Shown here piece after piece: positions 49,623-61,500 of a stretch of DNA of 64,000 bases. The notes under the pieces are model-generated. The model was given only the letters and a program-made list of their open reading frames with translations. It did no database searches and was not told where the DNA came from. The DNA comes from Plecoglossus altivelis (taxonomy: Eukaryota; Chordata; Actinopteri; Osmeriformes; Plecoglossidae). Position 1 is the first letter of the stretch; every line of letters starts with the position of its first letter. Position numbers and translations under genes: made by a program. Where the stretch lies: NCBI GenBank assembly GCA_036571765.1, contig BROE01000009.1:9364773-9428772 (forward strand). The letters run 5' to 3'.

Positions 49623-52600
49623 CGCTTTAAGAGTGTGTTTGTGTGTGTATGCTTTAGGAGTTTGGCGGGGGGCTTGAGTTAGACTCACTTGGATTTTAAT
49701 GGGCCATGTGAAGTTGCTGACATATACAAAGAATGTAATGTTTGGGTTGTTGCGGAAGTCAAAGTTCTCGTTGGAGAAGCTGTCCTTGAACTCCTTGATG
49801 CTGCTTCTGGACACAATGGGTATCTCCTCTCCAGTCTGGGTCCCCGCTGACAGACACAGACAGACAGACACAGACAGACAAGACAAAGACAGACAGACCA
49901 AAAGAGATAAAAGGATTAGTCGAACGGGTTTAACAATTGACATTTCATAAAGACCTTGTACTGCGCACAAGACAGTGTGTGCATGTGTGTGTACGTGTTT
50001 GTCACACCTGTGAAGCTAGCTGCCCAGGTGATGTTCAGATTGAAGTTCTTGGAAGCATTGATGAACATGTCCAGATCCCGATTTTGCTGCAGGAGATAGA
50101 AAAGGTCATGTAAATATAACACAATAGATAGAACCATGGCTGACTAGAATGACAGACAGACAAACAAACAGACAGAGACAGGCTGACAGTAGCAGCACCT
50201 CGTCGGGCGTGGCCACGAAGTTGATGGCGGTGTAGTAGCGATCGTCCTCCTGCGATAGGCTGAAGGTGAACTGGTAGTCGATCAACAATGTGTCTGCCGG
50301 CAGGAAACAAGAGGAGGCGTCACAAAAAGCCAGACTGAACCCGGCGGAACCCTTCCAGGTAAAACAGGCGGTGGTAGGAAGTCTCTGAGCTCCTAGTCTG
50401 AGGGCTGCCCCTCACCCAGATCTCTCAGGGAATGGCAGGTTCTCAAAGCTCAGGGAACAAAACAGACACGCTCGTTCACTTATCCACTAAGTGGGAGTGT
50501 GAAAGTGCATCTCTTCTCATGTGCGGCTTGGAAAGTCAGACTACTTGAGGAATACTTTGATTGTAAGTGCCTAGTGACTGGCCGGAACCGAGATTAGGCT
50601 CCACTTGACTGTTGTGTTTTAGGGTGATTTTCTCCACCTACGCCTGTAATTGGAGTTCTACTTACAGTAACATGTTCCCTTGAGTGGGTTGCCTTGGTAA
50701 CGGTTCTCTAGTTCACACCTGAAAGAAAACAGCAATATAAGTACTGAGAGAAAGAGGTAAGGGAGGGAGAGAGGGTATAAAGTCCAATCAATAGCATCAG
50801 CAGGAGTCCAAGCGTCAATCTTGGAAAAAGGCAGAAAAAGCATTTGTTGCAGCGATTGAATGGAGGTGAGGTTTGCAGGCCAGGAGGGGTGAAGTGTTAG
50901 GAGGTTTGGGAGGAGGAGAGTGTTTGAGGTGAGGGAGCGTTTGGGGCCGTACAGTGGAGAGGAAGAGTGGAGCTTACAGCTGGCAGTGGTCTCCTTTGAT
51001 GCCCTTGGTGGTGCAGAAGCACTTGCCGTTGTTGGGGTTACACATGCTGGCATGGCCGTTACACTTGCAGGCTGGGAAAACACACTTTGTGTTAGAGACC
51101 AGAGGACAGCAGTGTAGACGTCAATGCACTTAAAAGGCCACGTTTGTCGATTCCTGACATCTCCTGTCATGCGTCCAGTTAGCCGGAGCTGAGCCCATGT
51201 CCATCTCCAGGAGTAACTTAGTCACGCAAAGAAAGGCTCCTAGGTAATGAACCAGAGTGTCTTATCGTTCCTATTTTATCCTAGCCTAGACCAGGAGCAG
51301 AGTCTTAACTATTTCCTACTTCTCGAAACGACTTCCTGCTTCCTGTATCTACTCACGTTGGCAGTTGCCTCCGTTGGTGGGATCTCCGTGGTAACCGCCG
51401 ATGCAGCTCTCGCAGTGGCGTCCAGTGGTGAGGTCCTCGCACTTCTCACACTCACTCTCGTTCACACACTGGCTGTGGCCGTTGCACTGGCATGCTGCAA
51501 CACACACAGCCACCATGCTCAGAACCAAACCACAGACTGGCGCCATTTCCATACTTGTGGATATTCTATAAAGTGTGTGTTTTCCCTCTGTTTTGACTTA
51601 TTCTCTAACAACACACAGTTTTTTAGACAACTGAATGTCCTTCGTGATTGAGGAAGTCGTTTTCCTTGAAGCCGTGAGGTGAGAGGCGGGAGGTGAGGGC
51701 CGTACCTGGGCAGTGGATGAAGGACCAGTTGTATTTGCTCTGGGAGGGACACATGCTGGCGTTGAGGGCAGGAGGGGGGGTGTAGCCCAGGCCGGGCTGC
51801 TTGGAGGGGGCTGGGACAGGGCTCTGGAAGGGGCCCCTGAAGGAGCCCTCCATGCACTGCCCCCTGCCTGTGCTACTGGGGTCCGTACACCAGCCACAGC
51901 CAGGCTGGTCCAGACACTGGCCACAGGTCCGGTACCCTGAGCAGCTCTCAGCTGGAATACACACACAGAGAGAAATGGAAAGTGAGAGACAGGAAGACAA
52001 ACAGAGACACTGAGAGGTTGAGGCAAACAGAGAGAGGGAGAAACAGAGGAAGACAGAGAGGAAAAGAGAGGAAAGGAGACGGGGAGAGAGGAAGAGACGG
52101 AAAGTGACAGAGGGAGAGAGAGGAAGAAAGGCAGAGAGAGGCCGCGGGGAAGAGAGATAAAGGGAGAGACTGAAGGGACGAGAAACAGAGGAAGAGAGAG
52201 AGCGAGTGAATGGTCTTACGAGGGCAGCTGTTCAGAGTGTACCACTCCATGCACTGTCCGAAGGGGAAGGAGGCGACGTAGGCGTTGGAGTCGACGCACT
52301 GCCTCATGTTGCTGCACCACATGCACTCTGAACTGCTACTGGTGCACTCACTGCAGCTGGAGCGCAGCGCACAGGGCGTGCGACACTGCTTAGCACTAAG
52401 GTTGGCTGAAGAGAGGGGAGAGATAGACAGTTAGGGTAAAGAATACAACATTAAAAGTGAACCCGAGAGAATGCATTAGGATTCATTGTATATCTAAGTG
52501 CATGTGTGGCCCACCAGCACGTTCACAGAGGCTGCCATTGACAGCGTTGATGCAGTTGTGCGCCTTGAGGCCGCCGGCGTGAGGCTCGGCCAGGTATCCG

Positions 52601-55515
52601 CAGAAGCCGGCGCCGCTGGGCTCGCCCTCCAGCCACTGCAGGGACGAGTTGGTGAAGGGGGACATGTCTTCCCAGCACCAGTAGGACACGTTGATCTTCC
52701 TCAGGCCCACCCAGGGAGTCATCGTCGCCTTGTACTGCAACACAGGAGGCGTTATTGCCGAGGGGCGTAACGCAGCCTCTAACCCCTCGCCTCCATCCGG
52801 TGACACAGCCTCTAACTAGTCTCCAATCTTTAGCCAGCCACCAGATCCAGCCACCAGCCAACTTCTAACTAGCCTCCAGCATCTAGTTTATAGCCTCTAA
52901 CCCATAACTAGTTTCCAGCCATTAACAAGCCTCTACCCACTGGCCTCTAAAAGTCCTCCAGCCCCTAGTCCTTAGGACCAGTAGCACAAACCACTTCTAG
53001 TTACAAAGTCCAAAAAAAGCATCTTCCACAAACGTCAGTCTTCTACTTAAGGGTTCCTTAAATGTTCCCTCGTGTATTTAAGGTTTTATCTTCCTCTGGT
53101 ACGTCTACTATCTGTTTAAGTTTGTTAAACCGTTGCACAAAAAGACCTTATCAATCCGAGTAAGGAAAACTAATTTGGGTACCCCTGACTCTAATGCAAC
53201 CCAGTGTTTCCCCTTAATTACCTTGACAGTGGCGGTCTGCCACAGTCTAATTAGTCCCGCCAGAGTTTCAAAATGAACCATAAAATTAATTTCACACTTC
53301 TCATAACATAAAAGATGTCCAACGTTGAATTTTGCACCGGTGCCTTTGAAAATGGCTCTCTCACTCCCACATTAACATTAGCTTACAGTGTTACTGGAGC
53401 TGGCGGCCTTATGTCAGCCTTGCTTATGTACACTGACATATCCACCTGCTCATGAAGAACTATGTATAACATAAGAAGTCCTTCCACCTAGATAACTATT
53501 TATGTTTACAACCCTAACCCTGGAAAAACATGATACTTTTTCCTGTTCAACACAGGGAACTAATTTCAGTCTTCCTGTCTCAGTACATTTCATGTATTAA
53601 ATTTTTTACTGCAGGCCAACAGGGGTAAAACTGTGAAGGCGATAACAGTTATCACAAGTGCTTGTGCAAGCAAACAAACGGTCTCCGTGGAGACTGTAGA
53701 ATTCGACTGCTGTAAAATCACTTTCAAAAGGCGTAGACTCCTTAATGTTTATCCTTAACTAAGGGTACCTTTTAAGGGATTTTGTGTAAAACCCTTAAGT
53801 GTTTCCCTCAGCTGAGGAGAAATTAAGCCTTAACTGTCGTACTTAAGGGGAAAACTGAAGTGTTTGTGCAACCGCCCCCTGGCAACTAACTAGCCTCCCC
53901 CTCTAACTTCTAACTTCCCAGCCTTCAGCCTCCAGCCGCTGGCCTCCAGCCGCTGGCCTCCAGCCGCTGGCCTCCAGCCGCTGGCCTCCAGCCGCTGGCC
54001 TCCAGCCGCTGGCCTCCAGCCGCTAACTCACCAGCCGCTAACTCACCAGCACGTTCATGATCTGCAGCTCCTTGAGGACAAAGTCCACCTTCTTCTGCGT
54101 GGTGAGCGAGGCCAGCACGGCGCTGCTGTGGCTGCGGCAGGTCAGCTTGGCGTTGTCGTACGAGTCTTTAGCTGTGATGAACTTCATGCAGGAGTTCCCC
54201 ACCAGCCTCCAGTTCTCCCCGCACACGTTCTCTGGAGAACGGAGGAACAGAATGAGGGAGGAATACCTTCATTGCTACTTCATATGGTACATCGTTACAG
54301 GTGGTGGGCTTATGTTTAGCAGGTTTAGAATGGGTGCATGTAACGTTTGACTTGGATATGGCCTGATCATCGGTTTGGGGTGGGGGGGGGGGGGGGGGCA
54401 GTGTTAGCACTAGTAGCGTTTGCATGGCTAACGCTAGCATAGCTAACGCTAGCATAGCTAACGCTAGCATAGCTTTTTTTCCTCTTTTTTTCACTCTTCC
54501 TCTTCAAGTACAACAGACATAACCAGAGTAAAAAAATAAATAATAATAATTGTGTGTGTGTGTATACACATTGTGTATACATATTCATAATGGTAATATT
54601 GATACAGCCATTAATAGTAATGAAAATAGCAGTAGTTGTACTAGCAATGATAATAATAATAGTATCAATAATGGTACTATTGATACAACCTTTAATAATA
54701 AGGTATTATAGAACTGCCTCTATTCCCCTCATGGCCATGGCATAGAAAAGATCCCTGCCAGTGTCATGTTGCAGCGGCCTATCAAGGTGTGGAGGTGTGG
54801 TGCTGCGGAGGCCAAGGGCCCATAATCTGTACCCATCCTCAGCTGTCCCACACATGCCAGGCATCCCTAGCTGTCCCACACATGCTAGGCTTGCCCTGTC
54901 TTTATGTTGTTTTGTGTGTATTTTTTTTAAAAATACGACTGCTTTCATTGCTATATTCATGTTTATGTCAACTAGTGTATAATGAAAAAAAAAAAAAGCA
55001 TGGCGTGTAGCATGGAACCAGCCCAGTACAAAGTCCAGGCCGCCACGCCACTCTTACACTATGTGTGTGCTTTGTTTTGTTGCTTTAAACTTGTTTTATG
55101 CTCCAAATGAATGTGTGCACCACATCAAGTATGCTAGCATAATAACACTAGCATAGCTAACGCAAGCATAGCTAACGCTAGCATGGCTACCTGGCAGGGA
55201 GATGCACTCCTGGTTGCGGGTCTCCCACTGGCAGTTAGGGTTGATGGCACAGCTCTTGCAGCTGGTCTTCTTGTTGCACACAAAGGAGGGATTATCCTTG
55301 GGGCACACCTCGTACTCTGCTATTGGACCCTGCACACACACCAACACACATGCTGCACACATTCACATCTCTGTTCAGCCCTGACACTTTCCCTGCAGAG
55401 TGTTTGGACCCTCATATGAAGCTGATCACGCCTGGCATTCATAACAAATCCCAAGCTCCCTGTGCGTGCTGTAAACACTGCTGCTTTGCTAGAACAGGCG
55501 TCAGCAGATCACCCA

Positions 55516-55551
<36 letters not shown>

Positions 55552-58500
55552 TGTAGACATGTGGGCAGCTTGTTTCCTGATACACTAGATTCCCGCCGCC
55601 CCCCACCCCCCCTTCCCAAACTCACCGCTGTTGCTGTGCAGTTGCTCCCCAGGGACACGCACTGCAGGCCACACCACATGCAGCCGTTGGTGTTGGCTGT
55701 GCAGCTGTAGCAGTCTGTGTACTGGTCACAGCGCTGGCTATCAGCAACTACACACACACACACACAATTATTAAGTGTGTGGGCTTGACGTGAATGATTA
55801 TAGCAATGCACACGTTCTCCATCTTCATCCAGCCCAGCTGTGTACGGGATATGTATGATTTTATATGATGTTTATATTATTTTCATCTACCTTCATTATG
55901 TTCCATATATGTTCTATGATTGCACTTTCCTGCCACAGTAAATTCTGTGCATGTATATCTTGCATAGCGAATAAAACTGATTCTGATGAATGCGGCCGAG
56001 TGGGATGATGCATTTGTGTGGGAGATATAGCAGGTCGGCAGCGCAGACCACCTACATGTACGGGCTCCGCAGACAGGGGGCTGGGGGCCAGGGGGCTGAA
56101 CGCCAGGGGGCTGGGGGCCCTCCCAGGGTAGGCAGACATTCTGAGTGGTGTTCCAGATGCAGCGCAGGCCCAGGCCTCCTGCAGAGCAACTCTCTTGGTC
56201 GGGCAGACCAGAGCAGCTGGCTGGAGTGTACTTCAGGACATCGCTCAGCAACAGACTGTTGAAGCCTCCAAACACATACATCACGCTGCAAGAACAGAGG
56301 GATGGGGGGAAGGAGGTGAGAAGGAGAGTAAGCGAGAGAAAGAAGGCAGAGTATAGAAGGGAAAGGTGAGAAGGAAGGAAAAGAGAGATTAAATGATTTA
56401 TCACACAATCACCCGTTAGCAGAGCAGGCAGAAGACAGAGAGGGAGGGAAGGAGGGGAACACAGAAAAGACAGGAAGCATGAGTCTCACGGTTCCCTAGG
56501 CATCGCTGACCCCTGCTCTCCCTTAACCTCCCACAGAGTATCATAGACATCCTCAGACCCCCCCTGGCCCTCACGATCAAACGCGGGCCAAGCCCTCGTC
56601 TCCTCCAACATCGCCCTTGACACCTCCGCCCCTTTCTTCTGTCTCTTGACGGCTCTGCTAACTGGTGTTGGTGGGAGGAATCAGTTCATCCTCTTCCCTG
56701 CTTTCTCTTCCCTTCATTCTCACCTACTTCATCAATACCACACCTCTCCCTCCCCCCTCCTCTCACTCTCATCTTTTCAAAGTGATGAGGTCCCTCCCTG
56801 TGGAGAGGGGGGGATACACTGATCACAAAGAGTTTAACAAATGCTGGTGGGGTTAGGGGTTGTAGCAGGGAGACAGACAGAGAGGGAAAGGGTGTGTGTG
56901 TGTGTGCGCGTGCGCGTACCTGTCACTGTAGACAGCAGAGTGTCCGAAGCGGTTGAGATGGTGGAGCAGGTCTGGTTTGGGCAGCACTGACCACTCATCG
57001 CACACTGAAAACACATGGAAACGTGACACACTATCTGTCACCATGACTACAAGAACATGCATCACCCTCTCTCACTATTGCTAGAGGGCACATGAATCTG
57101 TCTCCATGACTACATGGAGTATAAAAGGTCCCGCTCTGTCCACCCTGCTGCCTCGTTGCTGTCATTTAACTAATTGGTACCCTTCCATAAACACACAAGC
57201 TTTGGAGGAAGGAGATTGTCTTGTGACATGTATTAACCGGAAAGCAGAACAGGACGACCGTTCGAGGCTGGAGCGTCCTACATCCTGTATACAGTAGATC
57301 CAGCCAGGATGGGTCCACAGCAACCCCTGGTGGGAGAAACTGGTACGGCAGAGAGAACTTGAACTGCAGAACAAACTGGCTGGACAAGCCCTCCTCCCCC
57401 AGGGTTCTGGGGGAGGAGGGCCAATACATGAGCCAGGTTGAGGTATGATAGTCCCCGATGCAAGGGAAGGGAGTTACCAGTTCCAACTCACTCTGTTTTT
57501 ACCCAGAGATCTTTGAGCAGGGGACAGGAACTGGAAACCCAGCAGTTGTCTGCAGGGGATAATTATCAGGCGCTAGTGGACATGGTGCCAGAGTGTTTGG
57601 TGGAGTGGTGGTCCTCCATTCACATCTACAGTGGTAATCCTACCACACACACGCATGCACGCACGCACTGCAGAAAGGACTGGAGGTGCACTGATGACAG
57701 GTGCGCTGTGATGCTCCAATCATGTCGTCTATCTCCCAGAGCGCACCGCCATACTCCCTGGAGATAGTCATTCCCCCACATGTCAATCATCCTGTCAATC
57801 AGCCGCACTGGGAGAGAAGCAACGATAGGACCTGCCCCCAGGGTGCCCTGCCACTCTACAGCTGCCAGACAAGCTGTAGTGTTTCTGAGCAGAGGCCCAG
57901 GAGGGAGGGAGAGGAGGAAGGAGGGAGGGGCTTGAGGAGGGATGGACAGACAGGAGGGTGGGAAGGGGCGGGAGGAATGAGGAGAGACAGGAGGAGAGAG
58001 ACAAGGGGGAGGGAGAGACAGGGAGGGGGCAGGAGGAAAGAGGAGCGACAGGAGGAAAGAGAGGAGGAGGGATGGAGAGACAGGAGGGAGGAAGGGGGCA
58101 GGAGGAAAGAGGAGAGACAGAAGGGATGGAAGAAGCTGAGAACGAAGATGAAGGCACAAGGGAGAGGGAAAGGAGGAAGGAGAGAGGGAGAGGGGGATAA
58201 AGGGGAGGAGTGAAGGGATACAGCAGGGAGGGAAACAGGAAGGAGAGAAACAGGAGGGAGGGAGAGAGACAGGGGAGAGGAAGAGAGACAGGGGAGAGGA
58301 AGAGAGGGAGAGAGACAGGGGAGAGGGAGAGAGACATGGGAGAGGGCGAGAGACATGGGAGAGGAAGAGAGACAGGGGAGAGGAAGAGAGACAGGGGAGA
58401 GAAAGAGAGACAGGGGAGAGAAAGAGAGACAGGGGAGAGGGAGAGAGACAGGGGAGAGGGAGAGAGACAGGGGAGAGGGAGACAGAGGAGAGGGAGAGAG

Positions 58501-61500
58501 ACAGGGGAGAGGAAGAGAAACAGGCTAGAGAGGATGACAGAATGAAAGAGGGGGCGCAGGGCAGTAAACTCAATCTGAACACTGTTTACAGGACGTCAAC
58601 CTGAAGACTGAAATCTGGATGTGACAAGTCATTTCATCTTCTATTATGGGATGTCTGACAACCCTTGTCACATTTTTAATCACCAAGGGAACACCAGAAT
58701 AATTGGAACGGCTGAACTCTGATCTGCGCACTGGCTCATCCAATCAAACAATGGATTTAATCATCAGACCCCCTTCAGCCAATCAGCATTTGCAGGGCCA
58801 TCCTGGCACCTAGCGTGTGAAGGTGGTGGTGTTAAAAGGACCAGCAATGCACGGCTGGGTTCCAGGCAGCAGTGAAGGTAATGATTCATGGAGCAGCAGT
58901 GTGGGTGTCATTTAAGGTGGCAGTGCAGTAGTGGTTGTGTTTAGGGTGCAGAAGTGTGGGTAAGGTGAGTACACAGTATGACTGGCTGATAATGGCAAAC
59001 CTACTACCTTTACTGCATGAGGTATAGCACTAGCTAAGAGTTCTTGGCAACACCAACACATTATTCAGTTGGGACAGGTAATGAAGGGCTCATTGTATCA
59101 TTTTATGAGCTGAAAATGCAGTGTGGCCTGAATGATTCTTTCTGTGTACAACACTTAAAGCTTAGATCTATCTTCATTCATGGTCCATTCCAGGGAATCT
59201 AACTAGGATCTTGACAGGACATAAAGGGACTTGCTACATGGTGAGGAGCAGGCTCTGCTGTATACAAGGTATTCAGTTTACCCCCTCCATGACAGAACCA
59301 TCAATACCAGATTGGTTCACCCATACTGTGGATAAATGGGACTCCATGGTGATGCTTTAAACAAAGGTATAATTGTGTGAGATTATTCTAATGCAGGTCA
59401 CACACAGAATACAAATAAATAGGCACACCCATAAACAAACATGAAAAAGGGTGGTTGTGGTTAGAGTGGTTGTGGTTGGTGATTGCTGTGACTGACCCAG
59501 ATCGTAGGCCATGAAGTCAGAGGAGAAGCACTTGGCCCCATGGCTCATGGACGTGTCGTTGTGCGTGTTCCCTCCGAACACCAAGATGGTTCTGTCGACG
59601 ATGACGGCCGTATGCAGGTAGCGGAAAAACCCGCTGTCCTTCAGGACCGTCCTTGAGGAACACGCGAGACATTAGCACGCAGACACAAACACAACAACAA
59701 CAACAACAACAATAACAACAACAACAACATATTCACAAGAGGCTCACCACTTGCTGCTGTCCACCTTGTACTTGTACAGGTCTCCGGCCAGTCCATACTT
59801 GTTAGCGCTGAAGGCCTTGTAGCCCCCATGGATGTAGATGGACCTGGACAGGGGGTCGTAAACGCTGCTATGGCCGTATCCCCCCTGGACCAGCGCCCCC
59901 TCCGTACTGACCAGGCTCCACACGTTTTGATCTGTGGAGAGACGTTTTACAGTCTCAGTTAGGGAGGGGTTTGTGGGGTAGTGGTGGAGGGATGTGGAGG
60001 TATGGATCAAGTTCTGGTGGAGAGGATGTTGTTTCAGAGGTAGAGGAGGTGTAGACGTGAAGGAGGTGACTCACCTATGTCATACTGCTGCACCTGGCTG
60101 ATGTATCCATAGAGTGGGCAGTGTCCAAACATGACCAGCATGACGGGGCTGCCTCCCTCCAGCAGGGGGGGCACTATGTGAGCCGAGTGCCCTACCACAG
60201 CGTACTGCTCCTTGCCCCGGGGGTTCAGCTGCGCCCAGGTCTGGTTCTGGATGTGGAACATCCACAGCTGGCTAGTCACGTTGCCCGTGGAGTCCATCTT
60301 CCCCCCGTACATGAAGATCTTGTCCTGGGGATACAACAAACTCGGTTACAAGCCGGCCACCGTTGCCATAACCCTGCAACCTCAGCAGGGTTTAGGTTAG
60401 TGTGCTACCTCAGCATGGTTAGTGTGCTACCTCGAGCATGGTAAGTGTGCTACCTGGAGCATGGTTAGTGTGCTACCCCAGAATGGTTAGTGTGCTACCT
60501 GGAGCATGGTTAGTGTACTACCTGGAGCATGGTTAGTGTACTACCTGGAGCATGGTTAGTGTACTACCTGGAGCATGGTTAGTGTACTACCCCAGCATGG
60601 TTAGTGTTCTACCTGGAGCATGATTAGTGTACTACCTCGTGCAGAGCCACAGTGTGTCCGTAGCGGCCCAGGACAGCGTTGACAGAGCGGTTGAGAGGCA
60701 GCCAGGCCTGGGTCTGCAGGTCCAGGCTGGAGGAGGAACACACACAGACACACCGTCACAGTGCGCTTGCACAGACACACTAGAGCAGACCAAGGGGTTT
60801 CAGGAGCTTGCTACTCACGCTTGGACCATCTGGTAATCTGAGGAGTTGAAAACGTATCCTCCCACCACCCACATGACCCCTTCATGCACCACGGCCTTGT
60901 GGGAAGCCCGCGCCAGGCCCGGCTCGCTATACTCCTCCCGTGTCCAGAAGGACCAGTTGGCTGGAACTGACACTGAGCAGTCTGGACCTGGGGGAAGAGA
61001 GAATGCTGTCTCACCTGTATACCTGGTCAACACACACACACCCACCTCAAAGACACACATCTGGACGACATGCACACTTTACTCTCTTTCTGTAACGCAT
61101 TTGAACTCAGTTGTAAAAAATTCCAAAGGTCTAAAGTCCAAACTTATCAAATAAATACCCTCCCTACAAGTTACTATAAAACAGTTAGTATAAAACGAAT
61201 ACACCTAGCAATAAGCTACTCTAAACTACTCAGTTACAGTGTTTATCAACTCGTTTAACTAAGCCCAGGTATTTACGTTTTGAAGCTATTTAGATTAAAT
61301 GTTGTTCATTGGTAGATTGTAAAAGTTGTCCCCAACCAGTATTGTTCGTTACAAAACGATTGTTATTGTTCGTAGGTTGACTTTCAAGCGTTGCATGTTT
61401 CACTAGAAGCGAAGTTACTAAAAACTTTTTTGTGAGAATGACTTCCTTCCGGGCTAAGGTAGCGTGCTCGGCTAGTTGTACATTCACAAGCCGACATGGC

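Noticed and set aside
57626..58582. 318-codon minus ORF rich in Leu, Ser and Pro
   Set aside because: It is the complement of a purine-rich tandem tract in an atrn intron.
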